Source: Enterobacterales bacterium (lineage in GTDB: Bacteria; Pseudomonadota; Gammaproteobacteria; Enterobacterales; Succinivibrionaceae). Taken from it: DNA of 12,269 nucleotides. Under the pieces are notes generated by a model. It searched no databases, was not told the DNA's origin, and was given only the letters and a program-made list of their open reading frames with translations. Location: contig CAAGDP010000108.1 in the NCBI GenBank assembly GCA_900768635.1, positions 1 to 12,269 of the forward strand, read 5' to 3'. Position 1 is the stretch's first letter, and every line of letters starts with the position of its first letter. Of the stretch, positions 1 to 8,367 are shown one piece after another. A program made the translations under genes and the position numbers.

Positions 1-19
1 ATGATGTAACGCCACTTTA

Positions 20-116
20 GATAGCAATATCTATCGGGGTTAAAGGTCGGAGGCGTAAGCCGTTATTACGACTGGGCAGTTACAAGCCCACTACCTTTAG
101 GTGGTGGGTAGTTGAC
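20..116 (+). mobile_element. IS200/IS605-family right end / possible omegaRNA 3' part
   Basis: The stretch is a chain of small stem-loops: GATAG/CTATC (20-24 with 31-35), an outer GTCG/CGAC pair (46-49 with 69-72) enclosing GGC-GTAA-GCC (52-61), and a 9-bp stem CCCACTACC/GGTGGTGGG (87-95 with 100-108, loop TTTA, one G-U pair), followed by TAGTTGAC. A strong hairpin followed by TAGTT(G/C)AC is typical of the right end of IS200/IS605-family elements, where the transcript past tnpB also forms the guide (omega/re) RNA. In one frame the first bases read DVTPL then stop (3-20), which could be the last residues of a TnpB encoded to the left, but this is too short to prove. The element would end near 116, and the DNA just beyond would be the flank or guide segment. 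Assignment rests on structure only. Confidence 0.5.
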
Positions 117-182
117 ATACGCTCACTGATAAATCTACTTTTATTTGTAGCTCTGACTCTCTTTCTGCGTGACTGACTTGCT

Positions 183-207
183 AACTGATCTATGAGATTA
201 GTTTTTT
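183..207 (+). terminator. Rho-independent terminator-like hairpin
   Basis: AACTGATC (183-190) pairs with GATTAGTT (196-203), 8 bp with one G-U pair and loop TATGA, and the T run continues to 207. It would end transcription arriving from the left (the IS-like end) before the luxO-type operon. The stem is AT-rich, so it may be weak. Confidence 0.4.
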
Positions 208-458
208 CTGAATAAGTTACCTTATCTTGATGGTGCTACTCACATTTTCAGAATTTAATCTGATTATCATCATAACAAAAATTATGATTGTGGTTATAAT
301 CAAAAAGATAAGGTGTTTGCATCTTTTTTTTCAGGTTAAAGATATATTTAGGTTGAAATTCAGAACAAAAATCCTTATATACTGTAGTAAGCCGAATTTT
401 TTTGACTTGAATTTATAATAAATATCATAAAACATAATATAGTACGGGTAGGATAAAA
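208..458 (+). promoter_or_regulatory. AT-rich leader of the luxO-type operon with a weak candidate promoter
   Basis: Very AT-rich DNA with no credible gene; a 63-codon open frame at 227-418 is low-complexity I/K/F-rich and has no ribosome binding site worth the name. A candidate sigma-70 promoter is TTGACT (402-407) with TATCAT (423-428), but the 15-nt spacer is short, so the real -10 could be another of the many AT-rich hexamers here. TAGGAT about eight bases before the ATG at 459 is the probable ribosome binding site. No sigma-54 (GG-N10-GC) promoter was seen by eye. Confidence 0.3.
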
Positions 459-1931
459 ATGGATACCTTTCTCCCCAGAGTTTTAATGGTCGAAGACTCT
501 CAGTCTCTCAGAGCCATATATAAGGCGTTTCTGAAAAATGAGATGATTTCTCTGAAGATGGCCAACGATGGGGAATCTGCTCTCGACCTTCTTACCTCTT
601 TCAAGCCTAATGTCATTCTCCTTGATTTGTACCTGCCTGATATGTCCGGTCTGGAAATTCTGAAACTGGTTCAGAAAAATAATCTGGATATCAAGGTGGT
701 GGTAATTACCGGCTCTGACAGTGTGGAAGATGCAGTAGACGCTATGCGCTTTGGAGCCCATGACTTTTTGTCCAAACCAATTACCGCTGCCCGTTTAAAA
801 GTAACTCTTAACAATACCATTAAGCATTTACAGCTAGATAATCTTCTCACTCAATATCAGCAACAGAAAAGCGAGCAGTTTTTTGGATTTATTGGCTCAT
901 CCAAGGCCATGAAAAGTGTATATCAGACTATTGAGAGAGTCGCTCCATCTAAAGCCTCAGTCTTTATTACTGGAGAAAGTGGTACCGGTAAAGAAATTTG
1001 TGCTGAAGCTATTCACAAGCTCAGTGGTCATAAAAATGGGAAGTTTGTTCCTCTTAATTGTGCTGCCATTCCCAAGGATCTAATTGAATCAGAAATTTTC
1101 GGTCATGTAAAAGGTGCGTTTACCGGTGCTGTAACTACCAGAATTGGTGCTGTAGGTATAGCTGACGGCGGTACCATCTTTCTTGATGAGATCTGTGAAA
1201 TGGATTTGTCATTGCAGAATAAACTTCTCAGATTTTTGCAAACCGGCAAATTTTACAAGGTAGGTTCCAATCAGCTGGAAACAGTCGATGTGCGTATAGT
1301 CTGTGCAACTAACCGCAACCCTCTCTTGGAAGTAAAAGCAGGCCGTTTCCGGGAAGATCTGTTTTATCGTCTTCATGTAATTCCAATTCATTTACCTCCT
1401 CTCCGTGAACGGGGTGATGATATTGAAAAAATAGCCACCAAGTTCCTTATGGAATTTTCCAAGGAAGAAAACAAGGGTTTCAGGCGTTTTACCATCAGAG
1501 CTAGTCAGTTGCTTATTTCCTATGACTGGCCTGGTAATGTGCGTCAGTTGCAGAATGTGGTAAGACAGATTGTGGTAATGAATGATGGAGAAGAGGTTAC
1601 AGAAGAAATGTTACCTCCACAGATTTTGTCTGCCTCCTCATCCGCCCCTTATCAGGGAGGCTTCGCCGGAGCTGTTAATGGCACAGCCATCCGGAGCATG
1701 GAACAACCGGAACAGCAGGTAAGCAGAGGACTTATGCCTACTTCGGTAGCCATGGTCAAACCTCTTTCCGAACTGGAACATGAGTATATTGAAAATACCA
1801 TAAAACTTTGTGACGGCTCAGTGGAACGGGCTGCATCACTTTTAAAAATTAATCCGTCTACTATTTATCGTAAACGGTCATCTTGGGAAAAATCAGATTC
1901 TGATAAAAATGCAGATAATAATAACAACTGA
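459..1931 (+). CDS. luxO: LuxO-like sigma-54-dependent response regulator (NtrC family)
   Basis: 490-residue cytoplasmic transcriptional activator of the LuxO branch of the NtrC family. The receiver domain (about 6-125) has the acid pocket E12/D13, phosphoacceptor D56 (LLDLYLPD), T84 and K106. The AAA+ domain (about 143-385) has Walker A GESGTGKE (172-179), the sigma-54 contact loop GAFTGA (219-224), Walker B with D243/E244 and the arginine-rich GRFREDLFYR. A Ser/Gln-rich linker leads to a C-terminal Fis-type helix-turn-helix (about 440-478, including GSVERAASLLKINPSTIYRK) and an Asn-rich tail. The AAA+ segment is close to Vibrio LuxO as I recall it (e.g. GFIGSS, SKASxFITGESGTGKE, CAAIPKDLIESE, WPGNVRQLQNV). 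Phosphorylated LuxO activates sigma-54 promoters, classically the Qrr small RNAs. It is first in a four-gene operon, with the HPt gene 14 nt downstream. The precise LuxO orthology is inferred; NtrC-family identity is certain. Confidence 0.9.
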   Translation: MDTFLPRVLMVEDSQSLRAIYKAFLKNEMISLKMANDGESALDLLTSFKPNVILLDLYLPDMSGLEILKLVQKNNLDIKVVVITGSDSVEDAVDAMRFGAHDFLSKPITAARLKVTLNNTIKHLQLDNLLTQYQQQKSEQFFGFIGSSKAMKSVYQTIERVAPSKASVFITGESGTGKEICAEAIHKLSGHKNGKFVPLNCAAIPKDLIESEIFGHVKGAFTGAVTTRIGAVGIADGGTIFLDEICEMDLSLQNKLLRFLQTGKFYKVGSNQLETVDVRIVCATNRNPLLEVKAGRFREDLFYRLHVIPIHLPPLRERGDDIEKIATKFLMEFSKEENKGFRRFTIRASQLLISYDWPGNVRQLQNVVRQIVVMNDGEEVTEEMLPPQILSASSSAPYQGGFAGAVNGTAIRSMEQPEQQVSRGLMPTSVAMVKPLSELEHEYIENTIKLCDGSVERAASLLKINPSTIYRKRSSWEKSDSDKNADNNNN

Positions 1932-1945
1932 AGAAGAGCGTTAAT

Positions 1946-2299
1946 ATGTCACTAATCGATACTAAAATTATCAAACAGCTTAGTACAGATGTGGGCGAAG
2001 ATATGTTGGGTGATCTGATAAGTATCTTCATTTCAGATACTGAAGAGCGTATGAAGGCTATGAAGTTGCAACTGGAAGAGCGGGATCTCACCAATCTGGC
2101 TATAACAGCTCATACTTTAAAATCAGTATGTGCCCAGTATGGGGCAACTGTTACATCCGCCCGTGCCAAGGAGCTGGAATTACTCTGTCATGATAAATCC
2201 GCTGAAGATTCTCTTGATAAAATCACTTCAGGAGTAGAGGGACTTTGTTCAGATCTAAATCTGGTTATTAAAGAACTGAGTACCCTGAATCTGGGGTAG
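1946..2299 (+). CDS. luxU: LuxU-like histidine phosphotransfer (HPt) protein
   Basis: 117-residue all-alpha single-domain HPt protein. The phosphorylatable histidine is H56 in the motif AHTLKS, preceded by an acidic amphipathic helix (DLISIFISDTEERM) and followed by the conserved small/Gly region (QYGATVTSARAKELE). Length and motif position match LuxU of Vibrio (about 114 residues, His near 58). It should pass phosphate between the receiver of the hybrid kinase two genes downstream and D56 of the LuxO-like regulator just upstream. The order luxO-luxU and the short gap are as in Vibrio. A purine-rich GAAGAAGAG lies upstream of the ATG. HPt function is clear; the LuxU name rests on context and size. 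Confidence 0.85.
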   Translation: MSLIDTKIIKQLSTDVGEDMLGDLISIFISDTEERMKAMKLQLEERDLTNLAITAHTLKSVCAQYGATVTSARAKELELLCHDKSAEDSLDKITSGVEGLCSDLNLVIKELSTLNLG

Positions 2300-2305
2300 C
2301 AGTCT

Positions 2306-3496
2306 ATGGAAATTGAGGGTTTTACGGTTCAGGAGCCGGATATACATAAAGCAATTGATCGCGTCATAGAACATTACAAGAATTTTTCAGTTGCCGATCC
2401 TGAGCTCTTTCTGATTTTCTTCTCCTTTGACGATATTGCCGTGGAGATGCGTAGTGCCCTTTCTTTTGCTTTCCCCAATTCTCAGTTTGTAGGCACATCA
2501 TCCGTAGGTGGAATTTTAACCTCCTCTTTTGAAAATTTTGATTCCGCTTGCAGTGTATCGGTTCTGGCTTTTTATGATCATGAGGGAGCATATGGAGTTG
2601 CCAGTAACCTAATGGGTGCTAATCCGGCCGATACTATTACCTATACCATTGATCAGGCCATTATCAGTTCCGGACGGCAGGGTGAATTACCTAAATTAGT
2701 CTGGTTTTATTCCGAGCATATGGATGAATCCCTGGCAATCCAGATTATGGAATCCAAATTCGGTTCCTCCATACCTATTTTTGGCGGTGTTCCGGGACAT
2801 TCTACATTGGCCACGGAGTCCTTCTGTCAGAAGTTTGTTTATCATAATGAACAATGCTTTGTGGTGGTACTTTTCTATCCCAGCTGCGAAGTTGTTACCA
2901 ATCAGACTAATTTTTACTATCCCCTGACCAAAACTGGGATTATCAGCAGAATATCCGACCATGCCATAGATGAAATTGATAATACAGATGCCCGGGATGT
3001 TTATCTGGAATGGCTTCGTGATTATTTTCCTGTAGAACTTTTTGACGAGGTCAAGGAGCCGGACAGTACTCTTTTTACCAACTATCCCCTGGGGATTAAG
3101 GTTGGGATCTCCTCTGAAGGTGCCATTTATCGTATTTACTCTATTTTGAAATACGGTCCCCGAGGCGGATTGTGTATGTACAATCAGCTTAGTGTGGGGG
3201 ACAGGATCATTCTTATGCATTCACAGGATCAGGATCAAATCCTTTCCAAGTTTCAGGAGTCCTTTGATAAACTCATCAGTAAATGCGGTCAGCCCCTGGC
3301 TATGATGAGCTCCATGTGCTGCCTTCTTAAAAGCTATTTTAATGATGAATCCTGGTCTTTTATGTCCAGATACGGTTTTCCAAATGTTGGATTTTTTGCG
3401 GAAGGTGAACATGGAAGACTTGCTAATGGCGTTAATGTGAGTGCCAGTCTTATGCTTTGTACTGTGGCATTTTGCCCTCGTAAAGAAGGAATCTAA
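2306..3496 (+). CDS. FIST-domain sensor protein, NosP-like
   Basis: 396-residue soluble protein without signal peptide or membrane segments. The N-terminal half (about 20-210) has the FIST N pattern: LFLIFFSFDD, an early FVGTSSVGGILT glycine turn, and IPIFGGVPGHST. The C-terminal half (about 225-390) has the FIST C pattern, ending in VGFFAEGEHGRLANG followed by a hydrophobic strand. FIST domains are ligand-sensing modules. A subgroup, NosP, binds heme and nitric oxide and is encoded beside a hybrid kinase it controls (NahK in Pseudomonas, VpsS in Vibrio cholerae). Length and the gene directly after it (stop and start abut, TAAATG) fit NosP. Several histidines could be heme ligands (in PGHST, LMHSQ, GEHGR) but I cannot say which. 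It starts 6 nt after the HPt stop, so translation is probably coupled. FIST identity is fairly sure; NO sensing is inferred. Confidence 0.75.
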   Translation: MEIEGFTVQEPDIHKAIDRVIEHYKNFSVADPELFLIFFSFDDIAVEMRSALSFAFPNSQFVGTSSVGGILTSSFENFDSACSVSVLAFYDHEGAYGVASNLMGANPADTITYTIDQAIISSGRQGELPKLVWFYSEHMDESLAIQIMESKFGSSIPIFGGVPGHSTLATESFCQKFVYHNEQCFVVVLFYPSCEVVTNQTNFYYPLTKTGIISRISDHAIDEIDNTDARDVYLEWLRDYFPVELFDEVKEPDSTLFTNYPLGIKVGISSEGAIYRIYSILKYGPRGGLCMYNQLSVGDRIILMHSQDQDQILSKFQESFDKLISKCGQPLAMMSSMCCLLKSYFNDESWSFMSRYGFPNVGFFAEGEHGRLANGVNVSASLMLCTVAFCPRKEGI

Positions 3497-5707
3497 ATGC
3501 AACAGAATCAACAGGATATACTTAACGAAATTCCCAAATTGCGATTACTTTTATCCTTTAGTGAGGATCGGTTCTCCCGGGAACATAACCTTTTTAACAA
3601 ATCTCTGACCCTTATCGGCTTACTGGCGGAAGCATCACAGCCGGATCAGGTTTTTCCTTTACTTAATGATTACTTTAAAACGGTGATTGCCCATGATCGC
3701 ATGATGGTTTTTCGCCTCAGAGAGACTGTATGGGAAAATGTTTACACTTCCGATCCCAGTCTGGCAACACTTCCTCTTTATTGTAATGATCTTTCGGAAC
3801 GGCTGATTCGAAGTCATGATATTTCAGTGCTTTATGATCCTTTTGCCATTAATGACTTTAACAGTATTCCGGTAAAAAACCGCAGATTTTTTTCCTCAGT
3901 TCTTCTGGGAGCTTATGAATGTGACAACCAGACCTATCTGGTATTATTTGCATCCCAGCAGAAGTTGAAAATGGATTTAAATGCCCGGGATGTTCTTATC
4001 AAATATCGCAGTTTGCTGTTTTTTGCCATCAAAAAATTCAAATATCTGGACTGCTATACGGAAGAAGTTCGCCTGATCCAGAAACGTTATGAAAAAAGTA
4101 TTGAACGGATCCGCAAATTTGTGGAAATTTCCAATTACGTTTTCTGGAGAACAGATGAGGACGGCTTTTTTGAAACAGATCTGGAAGAGCTTTCCGAATA
4201 CCGTATTTCTCCCCATCTGGCCAGAATTAATCAGGAGCTGATATCCCACAATATTACTTCATTACCCAGCATTGAGGAACATCTGGCTGATGCTGATGTG
4301 GAAGTATCCAGCGGCAGTTCTTCGGAATCCTTAAAGGATATTGTTGAAAAACACCAGAATATATACAAATTCATTACTCCTGTTAAATGTGGAAGTCAGG
4401 AGTTCTTTGTAGGTATTCAGGGAGAACCTTTCTACGGTCCGGATGGTGAATTCCAGGGGTATATGGGCATATTCTATGATCTCTCCGATGAAGTTCGCAT
4501 TAAACAAAATCTGATAGATGCCAAGAAGATCAGTGAGGAAATCAGCCGTTCCAAAACTCAGTTTCTTGCTGTGATGTCGCATGAGATCAAAACCCCTATG
4601 CAGGCTATTGTGGGTATTCTGGATCTCCTTTCTCTCACCGAGCTGAATGATGAGCAGCGAAATCTTATTCAGCATGTTACTCATTCTGCCAATCTGCTCC
4701 AGACTCTTCTTAAGGATGTGCTGGATTATTCCCGTATGGGCTCTAATGAAATGGAGCTGGAACAGCTGGAATTTTCAGTGCGTTTTGTTTTAAGCTCCAT
4801 TGTGAAGCAAATGCAGCCTAAGGCTGAAAATAACGGTATTAAACTGAAACTTGAAGTTGATGACAACTTCCCGAATATTATTGTAGGTGATCAGAATCGT
4901 CTGTCTCAGGTCATTTTTAATTTAATAGGTAATGCCATTAAATTTACCCAGTATGGAGAAGTGATCCTGAAAGCTTATATGTTGCGTAACAAGACCATGC
5001 GGTTTGAAGTATCTGATACAGGTATTGGTATTTCCCGGGAAAAAATCGGTCAGCTGTTCAATCCCTTCCGTCAGGTGGATGCATCTATGACCAGACGCTT
5101 CGGGGGTACCGGCCTTGGTCTTGCCATCTGTCGTAAAATTATTGAGCTTATGAACGGTAAAATTGGCGTCGACAGTGTGTTAGGCAAAGGCAGTACCTTC
5201 TGGTTTAATATTCCTCTGAAGCTTCCTTTAAGCGGGAAAATAATTAATGCCCGATCAGTAGTACATACCAAGGAAGTTGCAGAAGGAGCAGTGAAGTCCT
5301 TTAATATACTTTTGGCTGAGGATAGTCGGGTTAATCAGTTTATTATCAAGAAAATGCTGGAAAATCTGGGGCATAAGGTTGTTCTGGCGGATAACGGTCT
5401 GAAAGCCATTGAGGAAGTTGAACGGAATGAGCCTGATCTGGTGTTAATGGATCTGCAGATGCCGGAAATGGATGGTATTGAGGCGTCAAAACGGATTATA
5501 CGTTATCATCCGGATCTGGTGATCCTGGCTCTTACTGCAAATGCATCTCCTGCTGAAAAAATTGAGTGCCGTCAGGCTGGTATGGTGGACATAATCAGCA
5601 AGCCGGTAACAATTGCCAGTCTGAAATCAATATTTCAGGCCTTTAGCTTCATTATTAATGAAAGTATCAAAAAGAAAGCAGCCCAGCAATCCAAAACTCC
5701 GGAATAG
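3497..5707 (+). CDS. Soluble hybrid sensor histidine kinase (GAF/PAS-HisKA-HATPase-REC), VpsS/NahK-like
   Basis: 736-residue hybrid kinase with no transmembrane segment. The N-terminal region (about 25-190) resembles a divergent GAF domain. A helical linker (about 190-215) leads to a PAS-like domain (about 210-335, including YVFWRTDEDGFFE and EFQGYMGIFYDLSDE). HisKA carries the autophosphorylated H362 in AVMSHEIKTPM. The ATPase domain has the N box at N479, G1 DTGIGIS from D507 and G2 GGTGLG at 536-541. The C-terminal receiver (about 605-715) has phosphoacceptor D652 in LMDLQMPEMDG. There is no internal HPt, so it needs a separate one, which the operon supplies. AAGGA about 8 nt before the ATG is the ribosome binding site, inside the end of the FIST gene. 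The likely role is kinase/phosphatase control of the LuxU/LuxO-like pair, gated by the FIST protein. The reading frame continues past the UAG stop for 22 further codons. Confidence 0.88.
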   Translation: MQQNQQDILNEIPKLRLLLSFSEDRFSREHNLFNKSLTLIGLLAEASQPDQVFPLLNDYFKTVIAHDRMMVFRLRETVWENVYTSDPSLATLPLYCNDLSERLIRSHDISVLYDPFAINDFNSIPVKNRRFFSSVLLGAYECDNQTYLVLFASQQKLKMDLNARDVLIKYRSLLFFAIKKFKYLDCYTEEVRLIQKRYEKSIERIRKFVEISNYVFWRTDEDGFFETDLEELSEYRISPHLARINQELISHNITSLPSIEEHLADADVEVSSGSSSESLKDIVEKHQNIYKFITPVKCGSQEFFVGIQGEPFYGPDGEFQGYMGIFYDLSDEVRIKQNLIDAKKISEEISRSKTQFLAVMSHEIKTPMQAIVGILDLLSLTELNDEQRNLIQHVTHSANLLQTLLKDVLDYSRMGSNEMELEQLEFSVRFVLSSIVKQMQPKAENNGIKLKLEVDDNFPNIIVGDQNRLSQVIFNLIGNAIKFTQYGEVILKAYMLRNKTMRFEVSDTGIGISREKIGQLFNPFRQVDASMTRRFGGTGLGLAICRKIIELMNGKIGVDSVLGKGSTFWFNIPLKLPLSGKIINARSVVHTKEVAEGAVKSFNILLAEDSRVNQFIIKKMLENLGHKVVLADNGLKAIEEVERNEPDLVLMDLQMPEMDGIEASKRIIRYHPDLVILALTANASPAEKIECRQAGMVDIISKPVTIASLKSIFQAFSFIINESIKKKAAQQSKTPE

Positions 5708-5965
5708 TCAGATTCATCTCAGCAGCAGTCTCTGTCTGAAAATAACGGCGATAAAGATTCTCTGCCCGTTGATTAGAAATATCCGGCTGAAAATTTCTTC
5801 AGAATTGTAATGTTCCTGTTTGAACAGTAACCGCCTTTGACGGTAGTTGTTTTATGAAGTTTAATTTCAGAACCCTCCCAGATCAAACCGGTTTAAAATC
5901 AGAGAGGGGCCCGGTGTAAACGGTTATTTGCTTCCTGTAGAGGATGACAATAACTAAGATACGAC
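5708..5965 (+). other. Gap after the kinase gene: in-frame tail remnant, then no gene seen
   Basis: Directly after the UAG of the kinase gene (5705-5707) the same frame stays open to a UAG at 5774-5776. It encodes 22 polar residues (SDSSQQQSLSENN... ending LPVD) that resemble a natural acidic/Gln-rich tail. From 5777 to 5965 I see no gene; a palindrome AAACCGGTTT lies at about 5885-5894 and a small ACCG/CGGT hairpin at about 5830-5843. No Qrr-like RNA gene or sigma-54 promoter could be recognised. Confidence 0.35.
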
Positions 5966-6004
5966 AAAAAGGCAGTGAACACTGAATTCTTCACTGCCTT
6001 TTTT
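5966..6004. terminator. Bidirectional rho-independent terminator
   Basis: A 14-bp stem, AAAAAGGCAGTGAA (5966-5979) with TTCACTGCCTTTTT (5990-6003), encloses a 10-nt loop, with a T run on either strand after the GC core. It sits between the convergent signalling operon (+) and glgX (-) and can end both transcripts. Confidence 0.9.
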
Positions 6005-6018
6005 GTGCGGCTTTTTAA

Positions 6019-8127
6019 TCAGATTTTGCTGATGTTATTTACTTTTACCCCGTCTCTGGCAATTCTTTCGTCAGAAATAAAGGACACTATGGATCGCGGT
6101 TGAACATAATAGGAATCCTGACATCTGTCCAGCGGCTTATTGTAGATATTCTCAGCCTCCTCGGTAATAAGATTGGTATCTATGGTTCTGAACCAAACCG
6201 CTCTGCTGGAATTAGGCACTTTAGGTAATTGAATATTTATCCCCTCCCAATAGGCATTCATATATACATAAGCATAGGTTTTTTGCATCAGGTCGTAATA
6301 TAGAATTCCTATGGAATGGGAAGTTCCCTTCAGATCCGGCAGGTAGGGTTTAACACCATGAAGTGTAGGTTGCTGAGAGCGAAGCTGATCCGCCAGTGTT
6401 ACCAGAGTTGAATAATTATCACCGGTTATGTACATAGTTTTGGTACGTACCAGCTGAGAGGTAAACCGGAACATCTCCTTCTGATAATCGTTAAGATCCC
6501 AGTTCATATACGAAATTTCATTATCCTGGCAGTAGGCATTGTTATTGCCATGCTGTGTTCTCAGAATTTCATCTCCCATAAGGATCATTGATGTTCCCAG
6601 TGAGGCCAGATTAATATACATAAAATTTTTAGCCTGGCGGAGGCGTAGTTCCTGAAGGGAAACATTATCGGAAGGTCCTTCTGTTCCGTAATTGGAACTG
6701 CAGTTGAAATCAGCTCCGTCCCGGTTGTTTTCCCTATTGGCTTCATTGTGCTTTTCGTTATAGGACACCAGATCATTTAAGGTAAATCCGTCATGACAGG
6801 TGACGAAGTTAAGACTCTTATAGGGATCGTTATCTGTTGAATCATAAATATCCGGACTGCCACAGAAACGGTTAACCAGATTTGAGACCTGACCGGCATC
6901 ACCCCGCACAAAGCTGCGAACCACATCCCGAAACTGTCCGTTCCATTCCCGCCAGCGTTTTCCCGGTAAACTTCCTACCTGATAAAGACCAGCAGCATCC
7001 CATGCTTCTGCAATAATCTTGGTATTGGCCAGACGGCAGTCATTATCAATTGCCAGAAGAGTAGGAGGATCGGAAATAGGTTCACCCTTGGAGTTACGGG
7101 ATAAAATAGAAGCCAGATCAAAACGAAAACCGTCTACATGCATCTTTTCAACCCAGAAATGCAGACTGTCAATAATCATTCTTTTTACCACAGGACTTGA
7201 TGCATTAATGGTGTTGCCACACCCTGTGTAGTTAAGGTAATTATTCTGGGAGTTCAGAAGGTAGTAATCAGAGTTGGCCAAACCCTTGAAATTGAAAATC
7301 GGTCCCCGGGCATCACCTTCAGCGGTATGGTTGTACACCACGTCCAGATATACTTCAATATTTTCCCGATGGAGAGCCTTTACCATATCCCGGAATTCAT
7401 TCATGGGTCCGTATAATGACTGATCGGAGCTGTAGGATGCGTGAGGTATAAAGTAACTTACAGGATCATATCCCCAGTAGTTGATTTTACCGGATGATTC
7501 TGGATAAGGATCAAACTGGAAAGTGGGAAGCAATTCTACGGCGGTAATACCCAGCTGTTTAAGGTAGGGAATTTTATCGATGACGCCGGCATAGGTACCT
7601 CTTCGATCCGGAGCGATACCGGAGGAGGGATGGGCGGTGAATCCTTTAACATGCATTTCGTAGATCACGGTACGGCGAAAGCGATTTTTAGGAAAGGCAT
7701 CATCTTCCCAGTCGTAATTGTCAGGATCTAACACTACAGATTTAGGGCAGCAGTGAAGATTGCTGCCTGGTAAACTGTTGGATTCCCGGGAATAATTTTT
7801 AGGGAATACAATCCGGTGACAGTATGGATCCAGCAGTGCTTTGGTAGGATCCCAGTAAACACCGTCTTTCCGAATTACGGAAGTTACCCGCCAAGCATAA
7901 AGCTGTCCTTCCTTTACCCCAGGAACGTAAACATGAAAATAGTAGCTGGATTTATGACTCATATCCAGTTTGATCACCGTAGGTGAAAGATCTTCGGCAT
8001 GGGAAAAAAGCAGCAGTTCCATTTGTCTGGCCATTTTGCAATAAATGGCAAAATTAACACCCTTTTCATCAAGTACCGCACCAAGTCTGATGCAGTTTCC
8101 TTCTGCAATTTTTCCTATTTCAGCCAT
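6019..8127 (-). CDS. glgX: Glycogen debranching enzyme GlgX (isoamylase-type, GH13)
   Basis: 702-residue cytoplasmic enzyme that hydrolyses alpha-1,6 branch linkages of glycogen or limit dextrins. The N-terminal CBM48/isoamylase-N domain (about 12-125) includes RLGAVLDEKGVNFAIY and FHVYVPGVKEGQLYAWRV. The GH13 barrel follows with all conserved regions: DVVYNHT from D262, GFRFDLAS with nucleophile D337, IIAEAWDA with acid/base E374, and TCHDGFTLND with D446. Motifs such as YEMHVKGFT and YWGYDPVSYF are typical of GlgX/isoamylase. It is slightly longer than E. coli GlgX (about 657). GAGGGA lies 5 nt before the ATG. It stands alone: no glgB, glgC, glgA or glgP is in the window, unlike the usual glg cluster. 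Its 3' end meets the shared terminator; its 5' end is divergent from cmk. Confidence 0.93.
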   Translation of the reverse strand: MAEIGKIAEGNCIRLGAVLDEKGVNFAIYCKMARQMELLLFSHAEDLSPTVIKLDMSHKSSYYFHVYVPGVKEGQLYAWRVTSVIRKDGVYWDPTKALLDPYCHRIVFPKNYSRESNSLPGSNLHCCPKSVVLDPDNYDWEDDAFPKNRFRRTVIYEMHVKGFTAHPSSGIAPDRRGTYAGVIDKIPYLKQLGITAVELLPTFQFDPYPESSGKINYWGYDPVSYFIPHASYSSDQSLYGPMNEFRDMVKALHRENIEVYLDVVYNHTAEGDARGPIFNFKGLANSDYYLLNSQNNYLNYTGCGNTINASSPVVKRMIIDSLHFWVEKMHVDGFRFDLASILSRNSKGEPISDPPTLLAIDNDCRLANTKIIAEAWDAAGLYQVGSLPGKRWREWNGQFRDVVRSFVRGDAGQVSNLVNRFCGSPDIYDSTDNDPYKSLNFVTCHDGFTLNDLVSYNEKHNEANRENNRDGADFNCSSNYGTEGPSDNVSLQELRLRQAKNFMYINLASLGTSMILMGDEILRTQHGNNNAYCQDNEISYMNWDLNDYQKEMFRFTSQLVRTKTMYITGDNYSTLVTLADQLRSQQPTLHGVKPYLPDLKGTSHSIGILYYDLMQKTYAYVYMNAYWEGINIQLPKVPNSSRAVWFRTIDTNLITEEAENIYNKPLDRCQDSYYVQPRSIVSFISDERIARDGVKVNNISKI

Positions 8128-8367
8128 AGAAATCCCTCAATTTCGGCATTTGGTCAGTATGTTATTGTAAAATTATGAGTTATGATCAATATGAAGTAAA
8201 CGGCATGCTATTCAGGATGCGGATTAGATCTTGTCCTGAAGCAAATTTTTGCTGGATATGCTAAGGCTCTCACAGTTCCGTATATGATTATGATGTTTCT
8301 CAGGATACTGTCTCAGGTTTTATACCGCATTCAGCAATGTACTATTTTCAGAAGGAGATAAGTAGTT
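8128..8367. promoter_or_regulatory. Divergent glgX / cmk intergenic region
   Basis: The 240-bp gap must hold the starts of both transcripts. I cannot assign convincing -35/-10 pairs. For cmk, TATACC at about 8321 lies 18 nt after TTCTCA, which is weak. The clear element is the ribosome binding site AAGGAG (8352-8357) ten bases before the cmk ATG. Confidence 0.3.

Noticed and set aside
227..418. 63-codon + strand open frame before the luxO-type gene
   Set aside because: AT-driven, low-complexity I/K/F composition, no ribosome binding site, no recognisable motif.
2696..3220. 174-codon - strand open frame inside the FIST gene
   Set aside because: Antisense to a gene with clear FIST motifs and operon context; no motif or start signal of its own.
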